A stretch of DNA of 64,000 nucleotides from Burkholderiales bacterium RIFCSPHIGHO2_12_FULL_63_20 (GTDB lineage Bacteria; Pseudomonadota; Gammaproteobacteria; Burkholderiales; Burkholderiaceae_C). The notes under the pieces were generated by a model that saw nothing but the letters and a program-made list of their open reading frames with translations, searched no databases and had not been told where the DNA came from. A program made the translations under genes and the position numbers. The stretch is from assembly GCA_001770775.1 (NCBI GenBank), contig MESA01000038.1, positions 135,953 through 199,952 on the forward strand. Reading direction: 5' to 3'. Of the stretch, positions 17,473-26,596 are shown piece after piece. Within the stretch, counting starts at the first letter, position 1. The number at the start of each line of letters is the position of its first letter.

Positions 17473-18450
17473 ATGACCGACCTTGCCACCCTGCTTTCCG
17501 CCTGGCACATCCAGCTGCCGTTCACGCTGCCCGCCTGGCTCGGCCACTCCGACCTGCGCGAGTGGCTGCTGGTGCTGCTGGCCCCGCTGTTCCTGCTGAC
17601 GGTGTTGATCGAGTGGCTGCGCTTTCGGCGCAGCGACCAGCAGGCCGCCCGGCCCGTCTATGCGCTGCGCGATGCGATCGACAGCCTCAACCTGGGCGGC
17701 GTCTACATGCTGCTGGACGTGGTGATCGTGCTCACCCTGGTGCTGCCCGCCATGGCGTTCGTCTATGGCCATCGCCTCACCACCATCGCCATCACGCCCT
17801 GGACCTTTGCCGCCCTCTTCCTGGGCGTGGAGCTTTGTTACTACGCCTTTCACCGCGCCAGCCACCGCATCCGCTGGTTCTGGTGCGCGCACGTGGTGCA
17901 CCACGGCTCCGAGCACATGAACTTCACCACCGCCATGCGCCAGAGTTGGCTCTACAGCTTTGCCGGAAACTGGCTGTTCTACACCCCGCTGGTCTGGCTG
18001 GGCTTCGAGCCACGCTGGGTGCTGTTTGCGCTGTCCATCAACCTGGCCTACCAGTTCTTCGTCCACACGCAGTGGGTCGGCAAACTGCCCGCCCCCATCG
18101 AATTCATCTTCAACACGCCCTCGCACCACCGGGCCCACCACGGCCGCAACCCGCGCTACATCGACAAGAACTACGGCGGCACCTTGATCGTGTTCGATCG
18201 CCTGTTCGGCACCTTCGTCCCTGAGACCGAAGCACCCGACTACGGCCTGGTGCGCCAGGTGCGCAGCCACAACCCGATCTGGCTGACGATCCACGAGTGG
18301 GTGGACATGTTCCGCGACATGGCACGCCCGGGTCGGTGGCACGAACGACTGAAACACGCGTGGGCGCCCCCCGAATGGGAGCGAACGCGGGATAATCCGC
18401 CCCATGCATCCGAACGCCCTTCTCGACCTCACCGCACGACTCGTCCATGA
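17473..18450 (+). CDS. sterol desaturase / fatty acid hydroxylase family membrane protein
   Basis: A 325-residue inner-membrane di-iron enzyme. Four or so membrane helices precede the histidine clusters HRASHR, HVVHHGSEH and HRAHHGRN, plus a later NPRYIDKNYGGTLIVFDRLFGTF that is diagnostic for the family. It should use O2 to hydroxylate or desaturate a lipid chain; the substrate is unknown. The last 47 nt overlap the start of the RsmB-type gene in another frame. It is divergent from the AraC regulator. Confidence 0.92.
   Translation: MTDLATLLSAWHIQLPFTLPAWLGHSDLREWLLVLLAPLFLLTVLIEWLRFRRSDQQAARPVYALRDAIDSLNLGGVYMLLDVVIVLTLVLPAMAFVYGHRLTTIAITPWTFAALFLGVELCYYAFHRASHRIRWFWCAHVVHHGSEHMNFTTAMRQSWLYSFAGNWLFYTPLVWLGFEPRWVLFALSINLAYQFFVHTQWVGKLPAPIEFIFNTPSHHRAHHGRNPRYIDKNYGGTLIVFDRLFGTFVPETEAPDYGLVRQVRSHNPIWLTIHEWVDMFRDMARPGRWHERLKHAWAPPEWERTRDNPPHASERPSRPHRTTRP
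18391..18396 (+). promoter_or_regulatory. predicted -10 box of the RsmB-type gene
   Basis: GATAAT ends 7 nt before ATG 18404 and lies inside the upstream hydroxylase coding region. The transcript would start about at the ATG. No good -35 is visible. Confidence 0.35.
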
Positions 18451-19669
18451 GGTGCTCAAGCTTGACGCCCCCGCCGACAGCATCGTTTCCTACTTTTTCC
18501 GCAGCCACAAGGAGTTGGGGCAGCGTGAGCGCCACGCCCTGGCCGAAACCGCCTACGCGGTGCTGCGCCAGCGTCTGCTGTGGGCCAACCTGGCCCAATC
18601 CGGACACGGCCCCATGGATCGCCGTCTGGCCATCCTGGCCTGGCAAGGTGAACCCCACGTCCTGAAAAAGGCCATGACGGTCGATGAAGCCACCTGGGTC
18701 ACGCGCACCCAGGCGGTTGATCGCCATGCCATGCCTGACAAGCTGCGCCACAACCTGCCCGACTGGCTCTCCAACAGTCTGCGCGCCCAACTGAGCGATG
18801 AAGAGTTCTGGGCGCTGGTGGACACCTTCTCGGCCGGCGCCCCGCTGGACCTGCGCGTCAACGCCGTCAAGGCCAAGCGCGAAGCCGTGATCGAAGCGCT
18901 GACAGCGGCCAACATCCCAGCCGAACCCACGCCCTACTCCCCCATCGGCATCCGCATCCAGGGCAAGCCCGCGCTGCAAAAGCTGCCGCTCTACACCGGC
19001 GGCGACGTCGAGGTACAAGACGAAGGCAGCCAACTGCTGGCCCTGCTGACGGGTGCCAAGCGTGGTGAAATGGTGGTGGACTTCTGCGCCGGTGCCGGTG
19101 GCAAGACCCTGGCCCTGGGCGCCATGATGCGCAACACCGGCCGCCTGTACGCCTTCGACGTGTCAGGCCACCGCCTGGAAAACCTCAAGCCGCGTCTGGC
19201 CCGCAGCGGCCTGTCGAACGTGTACGCCACGCAAATTGCGCACGAGAACGACGAGCGCATCAAGCGCCTGCGCGGCAAGATCGACCGGGTGCTGGTGGAC
19301 GCGCCCTGCTCGGGCCTGGGCACCCTGCGCCGCAACCCCGACCTGAAGTGGCGTCAAAGCCCCAAGGCGGTGGAAGAGCTGCAGGTCAAGCAAACGGCCA
19401 TTTTGAACAGCGCCGCGCGCCTGCTCAAGCCGGGCGGCCGCCTGGTGTATGCCACCTGCAGCCTGATGCCGGCCGAGAACGAAGTGATCGCCAAGGCCTT
19501 CAGCGAAAGCCACCCTGACTTCGTGCAGCTCGATGCGAAAGAGCAGCTGGAAAAGGCTGGCGTGGCCCAGGCCGAGACGCTGGTCACGGAAGCCGGCCAC
19601 CTGCGCCTGTGGCCGCATCGTCACACCACCGACGGCTTCTACGCCGTGGCGTGGGAACGCAAGGCCTGA
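18404..19669 (+). CDS. RsmB/NOP-family rRNA (cytosine-C5) methyltransferase
   Basis: A 421-residue SAM-dependent RNA methyltransferase. The SAM-binding motif is VVDFCAGAGGKTLALGAMM (~residues 225-245). Motif IV has the PC dipeptide in VDAPCSGLGTLRRNPDLKWRQ, and motif VI has the catalytic cysteine in YATCSLMPAEN. The N-terminal ~150 residues are not an obvious NusB domain as in E. coli RsmB, so I leave the gene symbol blank; the exact rRNA or tRNA target is not known. The start overlaps the hydroxylase gene. Confidence 0.93.
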   Translation: MHPNALLDLTARLVHEVLKLDAPADSIVSYFFRSHKELGQRERHALAETAYAVLRQRLLWANLAQSGHGPMDRRLAILAWQGEPHVLKKAMTVDEATWVTRTQAVDRHAMPDKLRHNLPDWLSNSLRAQLSDEEFWALVDTFSAGAPLDLRVNAVKAKREAVIEALTAANIPAEPTPYSPIGIRIQGKPALQKLPLYTGGDVEVQDEGSQLLALLTGAKRGEMVVDFCAGAGGKTLALGAMMRNTGRLYAFDVSGHRLENLKPRLARSGLSNVYATQIAHENDERIKRLRGKIDRVLVDAPCSGLGTLRRNPDLKWRQSPKAVEELQVKQTAILNSAARLLKPGGRLVYATCSLMPAENEVIAKAFSESHPDFVQLDAKEQLEKAGVAQAETLVTEAGHLRLWPHRHTTDGFYAVAWERKA

Positions 19670-19698
19670 CCCTTCAGGCCTTTACGCAGGAAGGCCTG
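19661..19698. terminator. three-armed hairpin between convergent genes
   Basis: Three copies of one 9-nt arm: AAGGCCTGA (19661-19669, including the methyltransferase stop), TCAGGCCTT (19674-19682) and AAGGCCTGA (19691-19699). The middle arm can pair with either neighbour: 9 bp with a 4-nt loop to the left, or 8 bp with an 8-nt loop to the right. The left hairpin is followed only by TTT and there is no long U-tract on either strand. A bidirectional terminator or 3'-end stabiliser is the likely use. Confidence 0.5.
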
Positions 19699-19699
19699 A

Positions 19700-20515
19700 T
19701 CAGAACAGGCTTTCCTTGATGTAGATGATGTCCGACGGCTGCAGCTTGTCGTTCATGCCCGGCGAGATGATCTTGACCTGGCCAGACGCATCGCGGCGGT
19801 GCACCTTGATGCCCCGCTCGGTGCCGCGCAAGGTCAGGCCGCCAGCGGTGGCCAGGGCCTGCAGCACGGTCGTGTCACGCACCAACACCTGGGCGCCGGG
19901 ACGCTGCACTTCACCGTACACATAGACCTGGGGGGCACGGTCCACCCAGATGGTGTCGCCGTTTTGCAGCTGCATGTCTTCTTCCGTGCCCTGGGAGGCG
20001 AACACCTTGGGGAAATCGACTTCCATGCGGAAGGGGTCGCCATTGCGCACCCCCGACACCACCACGATGTCAGAGCCCACGCCCGCCATGATGCCGCCCG
20101 CCAGCGCCAGCACCTCGCTCAGGCGAGAGTTGCCGGCTTCCAGCGGATAACGGCCCGGTCGGTTGACCTGCCCCAGCACCGAGACCTGGTTGGCCTTGAC
20201 GGAAATCACCAGGATGGCGACCTGCGGGTTCTTGAGAAAATTGCCGCTCTTCAGGCCGGTGGCGATCTTCTTTTCGGCATCGGCCACGGTCAGCCCACCG
20301 ATCTGCACACTGCCCAGCAGCGGGAAGGAGATCACGCCGCCTTCGGGAATGCGGGTCTCCACCAAGAGGTCGGCGTTCTGATACACCGTCACCCGGATCT
20401 GGTCACCTGCGCCCAGCACATAGGCACTGCTTTCTTCGGCCCAGGCCCCCAGGCTCAGGGCCATCAGCATCGTGGCCATGAGCCACTTCAGCACATCACG
20501 CATTCTCGTCATCAC
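19700..20515 (-). CDS. polysaccharide export protein (Wza/EpsE-like)
   Basis: A 271-residue exported protein with a Sec signal peptide (LKWLMATMLMALSLGAWA). A poly-export (PES) domain follows (YVLGAGDQIRVTVYQNADLLVETRIPEGGVISFPLLGSVQIGG), then two SLBB repeats (VSVLGQVNRPGRYPLE; VYVYGEVQRPGAQVLV). Such proteins form or line the outer-membrane channel for capsule or exopolysaccharide. No lipobox Cys is present, unlike E. coli Wza, so anchoring differs. No other capsule gene is nearby, so it is an orphan here. Confidence 0.92.
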   Translation of the reverse strand: MMTRMRDVLKWLMATMLMALSLGAWAEESSAYVLGAGDQIRVTVYQNADLLVETRIPEGGVISFPLLGSVQIGGLTVADAEKKIATGLKSGNFLKNPQVAILVISVKANQVSVLGQVNRPGRYPLEAGNSRLSEVLALAGGIMAGVGSDIVVVSGVRNGDPFRMEVDFPKVFASQGTEEDMQLQNGDTIWVDRAPQVYVYGEVQRPGAQVLVRDTTVLQALATAGGLTLRGTERGIKVHRRDASGQVKIISPGMNDKLQPSDIIYIKESLF

Positions 20516-20524
20516 ATGGTCCTC

Positions 20525-20568
20525 GCATCAACATGTCGGGTCAGCCCTGTCGGGACACCCTGATGCGC
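20525..20568. promoter_or_regulatory. inverted repeat upstream of the polysaccharide export gene
   Basis: CGCATCA (20525-20531) and TGATGCG (20562-20568) form perfect 7-bp arms. Two direct copies of TGTCGGG lie between them. Located 10-53 nt upstream of the start codon, so it could be an operator; no regulator is assigned. Confidence 0.3.
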
Positions 20569-20680
20569 ACCAATGTAGCAGCGGCATCTGGGCGAAAACA
20601 CGTCAAACCACCGAGGACACCACGAGTCGGGGTTCTCGCTTTCCCTGATGTGCCGCGACCCGGGGCGAGCGAACCACGCC

Positions 20681-23062
20681 TCAGGCGAGGCTCATGTTGG
20701 TGCGCTCCAGGTAGGCCTCCACCTCGCTGCCCGGCATGGGCCGGGAAATCAGGAAACCCTGCACGTCGCCGCAGCCCAACGCGCGCAGCATGACCAGCTG
20801 TTCGGCGGTTTCCACGCCCTCGGCGGTGATGTCCAGGCGCAGGGCCTGGGCCAACGTGATGATGGCCGTGACCACCGCCTGCGCGTCCTGGTCGCTGTCG
20901 AGCGAGCGCACGAACATGCCGTCGATCTTGAGCTTGTCCAGCGGAAAGCGCCGCAGATAGGCGAGCGAGGAGTAGCCGGTGCCAAAATCGTCCATCGCCA
21001 CCCGCACGCCACGCGCCCGCAGGGCCATCAAGGTGGCTTGAGCGCCGTCGTGGTCTTCAATCAGCGCCGACTCGGTGATCTCCAGTTCCAGCCGCTCGGG
21101 CGCCAGGCCGCTCTGGTGAAGCGCCTCATCCACCAGGTCGAGCACCGACGAGCTGCGGAACTGCACCGCCGACAGATTGACGGCCACGCGCAGATCCTCG
21201 GGCCACTTGGCGGCGGCCATGCAGGCCTCACGCAGCACCCAGTTGCCCAGGGGCACGATCTGGCCGGTTTCCTCGGCCACGGGAATGAACTCACCGGGGC
21301 CAATCAACCCCCGTTCGGAGTGCTGCCAGCGGACCAGGGCCTCAAAGCCGATGACCTCACCGCTGTCCAGGTGCATCTGCGGCTGAAAGTAGAGCTGAAA
21401 CTGTTCGGCGGCCAGGGCCTGCCCCAGCTCGCTTTGAAGGCGCACGCGGGCCCGCGCACTGTCGGCCAGACCCACATCGAAGAAGCGGAAGGTGTTGCGC
21501 CCGGCCGCTTTGGCCGCGTACAGCGCCAGATCGGCACATTGCAGCAGCGATTGTGGGTCGCGGCCATCGCGCGGTGCCAGGGCCACGCCGACGCTGGCCC
21601 GCACTTCCACCAGCACGTCATCGAGCTGAATGGGTTCATTGAGCAAGTTGAGCAGCCGCTCGGCCAGGGCTCCGGACTTCTTGGGGCTGGTGTAGCGCCA
21701 GGTCAGCAAGGCGAACTCGTCGCCGCCCAGTCGGGCCAGCAGGTCACCCTCGGCCAGGATGGTCTTGAGACGCCCACCCACCCGCCGCAACAACTGGTCA
21801 CCCACGCTGTGGCCGAGCGAGTCGTTGATGTGCTTGAAATTGTCCAGGTCCAGGAACAGCAGCGCACAGGGGCGTGGCTCGGCGTCGGGGGCCGCCTTGA
21901 GTCGCTCCAGTTCCGTGCTGAAACGGTGGCGGTTGGCCAAGCCGGTGAGGGCGTCGTAATTGGCAAGGCGGGCCAGTTCGTCACGCGCCTGACGGGTGTG
22001 GGTGATGTTGGAGCCCACGCCACGCCAGCCCGCCGCACGTCCCTTGTCATCGAACAGGGGCTTGGCCGACAGCGACCACCAGTGGATGTCGTGCGCCACC
22101 TCGACTGGAATTTCCAAGTCACGGAAGGGCTGCCCCAAGCGCAAACAGGTGGTGAGCCGACTCAGGGCGTCGGCCGCCTCTTCGTCATCGGGCGGCACCA
22201 TCAAAGACAACAGCTCGGTGAACGATTGCTGCAGCAGCTGCTTGGGCGGCAAGCCAAAGGACTCGGCCAGGCGGCCCGAGACGTGGCGCAGGTGGCCGGT
22301 GGGCGAGACCTCCCACAACCAGTCAGAGGCGTGTTCTTCGAAGTCGCGCAGCAAGAGGTCGATCAGCTGCTTCTGACGATCGGTTTCGGCCTCGGCCCGC
22401 AAGCGGCTGACGAACACCTTGCCGCTGGCGTAGCTCACGGCACACATGATCACGGCATAGACGACCAGGAGCGCCAGCAAGGTGCGGTTGTCGGTCACGC
22501 CGGAGCGCGCCAACCCCACGATGCTGGCCACGGACAAGGTCAGCACATAGGCCCAGGCCACGGGCACCATGGGGCTGAGCAGGAAAGCGCCGCCGCAAAT
22601 GGTGCCCACCACCACAGCCGCAATCAGCAGGGAGCCCGCGTGATCGGCCTCTGGAAACACCATGGCGGGGAGCACGGCCCACAAGGCGGCAAAGCACATG
22701 ACCTGTGCCACGATGAGTCGGGCTGCTGCCCGCGAGGCCACCGGACGAGGCGCTGACTTGATCAGGCGCCGCCACCATATGGCGGCCACCGGCAAGGACA
22801 GCACCACAGAAAAGCACCACAAGGCCAGAATCAGGTGTGGCAAACGCCCCCAGAACACCCAGGAGATGCCCATGACGTTGACCGCATTGCCGGCCGTGAC
22901 CAGGGGCAACATGCGCACCAGCGCATTGATCTGACGCGCGCGAAAATGAGCCGCCAGCGGGCCATCGACGGCCTCGTCGGGCACCACGTCATGGCGCCAC
23001 TGCGCCCAGCCTTTCGGCCACTGTTGCTTACCGGAATCGTGTGCCTGGTACATCCCTGCCAT
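20681..23062 (-). CDS. membrane PAS-GGDEF-EAL cyclic-di-GMP enzyme
   Basis: A 793-residue c-di-GMP signalling protein. Residues ~45-215 form a multi-pass membrane sensor, ~235-365 a PAS domain (DWLWEVSPTGHLRHVSGRLAESFGL), ~370-530 a GGDEF domain with intact RLGGDEFALL, and ~545-790 an EAL domain. The EAL active site looks complete: EALVRW, ELEITESALIEDH, MDDFGTGYSSL, LKIDGMFV, AEGVET and QGFLISRPMP. The GGDEF domain lacks the inhibitory RxxD motif (AEGD instead). It is probably a phosphodiesterase with GGDEF as regulator or a bifunctional enzyme. It lies beside an exopolysaccharide export gene, a common c-di-GMP output. Divergent from maeB. Confidence 0.95.
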   Translation of the reverse strand: MAGMYQAHDSGKQQWPKGWAQWRHDVVPDEAVDGPLAAHFRARQINALVRMLPLVTAGNAVNVMGISWVFWGRLPHLILALWCFSVVLSLPVAAIWWRRLIKSAPRPVASRAAARLIVAQVMCFAALWAVLPAMVFPEADHAGSLLIAAVVVGTICGGAFLLSPMVPVAWAYVLTLSVASIVGLARSGVTDNRTLLALLVVYAVIMCAVSYASGKVFVSRLRAEAETDRQKQLIDLLLRDFEEHASDWLWEVSPTGHLRHVSGRLAESFGLPPKQLLQQSFTELLSLMVPPDDEEAADALSRLTTCLRLGQPFRDLEIPVEVAHDIHWWSLSAKPLFDDKGRAAGWRGVGSNITHTRQARDELARLANYDALTGLANRHRFSTELERLKAAPDAEPRPCALLFLDLDNFKHINDSLGHSVGDQLLRRVGGRLKTILAEGDLLARLGGDEFALLTWRYTSPKKSGALAERLLNLLNEPIQLDDVLVEVRASVGVALAPRDGRDPQSLLQCADLALYAAKAAGRNTFRFFDVGLADSARARVRLQSELGQALAAEQFQLYFQPQMHLDSGEVIGFEALVRWQHSERGLIGPGEFIPVAEETGQIVPLGNWVLREACMAAAKWPEDLRVAVNLSAVQFRSSSVLDLVDEALHQSGLAPERLELEITESALIEDHDGAQATLMALRARGVRVAMDDFGTGYSSLAYLRRFPLDKLKIDGMFVRSLDSDQDAQAVVTAIITLAQALRLDITAEGVETAEQLVMLRALGCGDVQGFLISRPMPGSEVEAYLERTNMSLA

Positions 23063-23193
23063 TCATGCCCAAAACATGCCTTCAGCGTAACCCGATAAGT
23101 CCGCACTTCGCGGCGCCCAGCGCTGACAAATGCGATTTCAGCACGGGATTCTTGGTAAATTGCCTGCCCTCCCCCCCAAGTCGGGTCAGGTGC

Positions 23194-23217
23194 AGCCCCC
23201 CTCTGGTCGCGGGGGCT
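23194..23217 (+). other. hairpin in the maeB leader
   Basis: AGCCCCC (23194-23200) pairs with GGGGGCT (23211-23217) over a 10-nt loop, 48 nt upstream of the maeB ATG. No U-tract follows. The rest of the 203-bp EAL-maeB divergent interval shows no operator I recognise. Confidence 0.35.
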
Positions 23218-23265
23218 CGAGCAGATGTCGTACCATCGTCGCCCCTCCGCGTGAAATAGACGACC

Positions 23266-25560
23266 ATGAGTTCTGATAAGCCTTTGTCCGACGCCGAACA
23301 GTCCCTGCGCGACGCCGCCAACGAATACCACCGCCTGCCGACCCGCGGCAAGATCTCGGTGACCCCGACCAAGCCGCTGTCCAACCAGCGCGACCTGGCC
23401 CTGGCTTACTCGCCTGGCGTCGCCTATCCCTGCCTGGCCATTGAGCAGGATCCGGGCAAGGCTTTCGACTACACCTCGCGCGGCAACCTGGTCGCCGTGA
23501 TCACCAACGGCACGGCCGTGCTGGGCCTGGGCGACATCGGCCCACTGGCCTCCAAGCCCGTGATGGAAGGCAAGGGCTGCCTGTTCAAGAAGTTCGCCGG
23601 TGTCGACGTGTTCGACATCGAGCTGGCCGAGCGCGACCCCGACAAGCTCATCGAGATCATTGCCGCGCTGGAGCCCACGCTCGGCGGCATCAACCTCGAA
23701 GACATCAAGGCGCCCGAGTGCTTCTACATCGAGAAGGAACTCAGCGCCCGCATGAACATCCCCGTCTTCCACGACGACCAGCACGGCACGGCCATCATCT
23801 CGAGCGCCGCCCTGCTGAACGGCCTGGAGCTGGTGGGCAAGCAGATTGACCAGGTCAAGGTGGCCGTCTCCGGCGCTGGTGCCGCGGCGATTGCCTGTCT
23901 GGACGTGATGGTGGGCCTAGGCGTCAAGCGCGAGAACATCTTCGTGTGTGACTCCAAGGGCGTGATCCACCACGAGCGCACCGACAAGCTCGACATCTCC
24001 AAGCAGCGCTACCAGCAGACCACCACGGCCCGCACCCTGGCCGATGCGGTCGATGGCGCCGACGTGTTTCTGGGCTGCTCGGCCCCGGGCGTGCTGACGG
24101 CCAACATGGTCAAGACCATGGCCGACAAGCCGCTGATCCTGGCGCTGGCCAACCCCGAGCCCGAAATCCGCCCCGAGGTGGCCAAGGCCGCCCGTCCGGA
24201 CTGCATCATCGCCACCGGCCGCTCGGACTACCCGAACCAGGTCAACAACGTCCTGTGCTTCCCCTACATCTTCCGGGGCGCGCTGGACTGCGGCGCCACC
24301 AAGATCACCGAGGCCATGAAGCTGGCCTGCGTGCGCCAGATCGCCGACCTGGCCAAGGCCGAGATCTCGGACGAAGTGGCTGCCGCCTACCCAGGTGTCG
24401 AGCTGCGCTTCGGTCCCGACTACCTGATCCCCACGCCGTTTGACTCTCGTCTGATCCTGCGCATTGCCCCGGCCGTGGCCGAGGCCGCCGCCGCTTCGGG
24501 TGTGGCCACCCGCCCGATCACCGACCTGAAAGCCTACCGCGACTCACTGACCCAGTTCGTGACCAACACCGGCCTGTTCATGCGCCCGGTGTTCATGGGC
24601 GCCAAGGCCGCGCCCAAGCGCATTGCTTTTGCCGAAGGGGAAGAAGAGCGCGTGCTGCGCGCCGCCCAGGTCGTGGTGGACGAAGGTTTGGCCAAACCCA
24701 TCCTGGTGGGTCGCCCCGACATCATCCTGACGCGCATCGAGCGTGCCGGCCTGCGCCTGGCGCCCGGCGTGAACTGCGAGATCGTCAACCCGGCCAAGGA
24801 CGAGCGCTTCAAGCAGTACTACGAGACCTATCACAAGCTCAAGGCGCGAGACGGCATCTCGCCCGATCTGGCCAAGGTGGTGGTGCGACGCTCCAACTCG
24901 CTGATCGCCACGCTGATGGTGAAGATGGGCGACGCCGACGGCATGATCTGTGGCGTCATCGGTCGCTACGACTTCCATCTGGAGCACATCCGTGACGTGA
25001 TCGGTGTGCGCGAGGGTGCTCATGGCCTGGCTGCGCTCAACGCCCTGATCCTGGACAACCACAACCTGTTCATCGCCGACACCTTCGTCAACGAAGACCC
25101 GACCGCCGAGCAACTGGCCGACATCGCCGCCATGGCGGTGGAAGAGGTGCAGCGCTTTGGTCTGCCCCCGCGCGTGGCCTTCCTGTCGCACTCGATGTTC
25201 GGCTCCAGCAGCCGTCCGTCGGCACGCAAGATGCGCGAGGCGCGTGACATCTTCGTGGCCCGCATGCCCCACATCCCCGCCGATGGCGAGATGCAGGGTG
25301 ACGCAGCCCTGAGCGAAGCGGTGCGCAGCAAGCTGCTGCCCGAGTCGACGCTCGATGGCAGCGCCAACATCCTCATCTGCCCGAACCTGGATGCCGCCAA
25401 CATCCTGTTCAACGTGCTGAAGATGACCGGCGGCAATGGCATCACCGTGGGCCCGATCCTGCTGGGTGCGGCCGCGCCAGTGCACATCCTCAACCCGTCG
25501 GCCACGGTGCGCCGCATCGTGAACATGACGGCGGTGGCCGTGGCGCACGGCAACAAGTAA
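23266..25560 (+). CDS. maeB: NADP-dependent malic enzyme (MaeB type)
   Basis: A 764-residue two-domain enzyme that decarboxylates malate to pyruvate with NADP reduction, feeding gluconeogenesis and lipid synthesis. Residues ~1-430 are the malic enzyme: [20 protein letters not shown], Lys/Asp metal region in [13 protein letters not shown], and NAD(P)-binding [17 protein letters not shown]. Residues ~435-764 resemble phosphotransacetylase (PTA_PTB), which in MaeB is a regulatory, acetyl-CoA-sensing part rather than an active transferase. Full family length. Transcribed alone, followed by an EamA gene with its own promoter-like box. Confidence 0.96.
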   Translation: MSSDKPLSDAEQSLRDAANEYHRLPTRGKISVTPTKPLSNQRDLALAYSPGVAYPCLAIEQDPGKAFDYTSRGNLVAVITNGTAVLGLGDIGPLASKPVMEGKGCLFKKFAGVDVFDIELAERDPDKLIEIIAALEPTLGGINLEDIKAPECFYIEKELSARMNIPVFHDDQHGTAIISSAALLNGLELVGKQIDQVKVAVSGAGAAAIACLDVMVGLGVKRENIFVCDSKGVIHHERTDKLDISKQRYQQTTTARTLADAVDGADVFLGCSAPGVLTANMVKTMADKPLILALANPEPEIRPEVAKAARPDCIIATGRSDYPNQVNNVLCFPYIFRGALDCGATKITEAMKLACVRQIADLAKAEISDEVAAAYPGVELRFGPDYLIPTPFDSRLILRIAPAVAEAAAASGVATRPITDLKAYRDSLTQFVTNTGLFMRPVFMGAKAAPKRIAFAEGEEERVLRAAQVVVDEGLAKPILVGRPDIILTRIERAGLRLAPGVNCEIVNPAKDERFKQYYETYHKLKARDGISPDLAKVVVRRSNSLIATLMVKMGDADGMICGVIGRYDFHLEHIRDVIGVREGAHGLAALNALILDNHNLFIADTFVNEDPTAEQLADIAAMAVEEVQRFGLPPRVAFLSHSMFGSSSRPSARKMREARDIFVARMPHIPADGEMQGDAALSEAVRSKLLPESTLDGSANILICPNLDAANILFNVLKMTGGNGITVGPILLGAAAPVHILNPSATVRRIVNMTAVAVAHGNK

Positions 25561-25592
25561 GCCACTCTGAGATGGCTTGAGGTGCCGCACGC

Positions 25593-25598
25593 TAGACT
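25593..25598 (+). promoter_or_regulatory. predicted -10 box of the EamA gene
   Basis: TAGACT ends 10 nt before ATG 25609, so the transcript would have a leader of only about 4 nt. The -35 region is weak. Confidence 0.35.
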
Positions 25599-25608
25599 GG
25601 CGGCACCC

Positions 25609-26508
25609 ATGAACGCCACCTCTCGCCCCTCGGCCCTGCAGGGCTACCTTGCCGCCCTCGCCACCGCGCTGATCTGGGCGGGTTTCATGTTGCTGGCCCG
25701 CGTGGCCGGCCAGCATGCCCTGACCAGTTGGGACGTGGTGGCACTGCGCCTGGGCACCGCCGCCCTGGTGCTGCTGCCCCTGAGCCTCAACCTGCCGCCC
25801 GGCACTTGGCGCAACCCGCGCCTGTGGGGCTTGTCGCTGACGGGTGGTTTCCTGTTCCTGAATCTGGTGTACGCCGGACTGAGTCGAGCGCCGGCAGCGC
25901 ATGGCGGGGTGTTTTTGTCTGGCCTGCAGCCCTTCATGATCACGATACTGGCATGGTGGCTTCTGGGCGCCCGCCCGGCCCGAGAGCGCCTGTGGGGGCT
26001 GCTGGCGATCATGCTGGGCGTGGGCTGTGTGGCCGGCCCTCAACTGCTGGGCAGCCCTGCGGGCGAGAGCACCCTGGGCGGCGATGTGCTGCTGGTGTGT
26101 GCCTCGCTGGCCTGGGCCACCTACAGCGTGATGGTGCGCAAATGGGTGTTCGACGTGTGGGTGCTGACGCGCTTCCTGGCGGTGGCCTCGGCCTTGGTCT
26201 ACCTGCCGATCTACCTGCTGTGGCTGCCCAAGAACCTGTCGGCCGCGCCCTGGTCCATGCTGGCTTTGCAGGCGGTCTACCAGGGCGTGATCACCACCAT
26301 CGTGGCGATGCTGCTGTTCCTGCGCGCCATTGCCATCCTCGGGCCCGAGCGCACCGGGGCCATCGTGGCGATCGTGCCGGTGGTGGTGGGCCTGGCCGCC
26401 GTGCCCTTGCTGGGTGAGCCGCTGACGCTGTGGCTGATCGGTGGGCTGGTGCTGGTGTCAGGCGGCGCTTATCTGGCGGCGCGGCCTTTGCCGCAGCATC
26501 AACGCTGA
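25609..26508 (+). CDS. EamA/DMT-family transporter
   Basis: About 299 residues with ten predicted membrane helices in two EamA repeats (first repeat ~15-140, second ~160-290: DVLLVCASLAWATYSVMVRKWVF ... GPERTGAIVAIVPVVVGLAAVPLLGEPLTLWLIGG). The family exports metabolites or amino acids; the substrate is unknown. ATG 25609 was chosen over the track's GTG 25582 because it fits a -10 box just upstream. Its stop is near a terminator that serves the opposite gene. Confidence 0.9.
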   Translation: MNATSRPSALQGYLAALATALIWAGFMLLARVAGQHALTSWDVVALRLGTAALVLLPLSLNLPPGTWRNPRLWGLSLTGGFLFLNLVYAGLSRAPAAHGGVFLSGLQPFMITILAWWLLGARPARERLWGLLAIMLGVGCVAGPQLLGSPAGESTLGGDVLLVCASLAWATYSVMVRKWVFDVWVLTRFLAVASALVYLPIYLLWLPKNLSAAPWSMLALQAVYQGVITTIVAMLLFLRAIAILGPERTGAIVAIVPVVVGLAAVPLLGEPLTLWLIGGLVLVSGGAYLAARPLPQHQR

Positions 26509-26520
26509 ACCGCCACCGGC

Positions 26521-26550
26521 AAAAAAAAGCCCCGCACGCGTGTGCGGGGC
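26521..26550 (-). terminator. intrinsic terminator of the acyl-CoA dehydrogenase gene
   Basis: The stem GCCCCGCAC / GTGCGGGGC (9 bp, GCGT loop, 26529-26550) is preceded on the + strand by eight A, i.e. followed by eight U in leftward transcripts. It begins 46 nt after the gene's stop. A second, weaker stem CTGACCG-N7-CGGTCAG (26562-26582) lies between. Confidence 0.88.
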
Positions 26551-26596
26551 CAAACCTGTCACTGACCGCGGATGACGGTCAGATCCCCCCCAGGAT

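Noticed and set aside
20648-22756. 702-aa open frame on the plus strand
   Set aside because: Antisense to the GGDEF-EAL gene; no recognisable domain.
24544-26043. 499-aa open frame on the minus strand
   Set aside because: Antisense to maeB and the EamA gene; Gln/His/Arg-rich without motifs.
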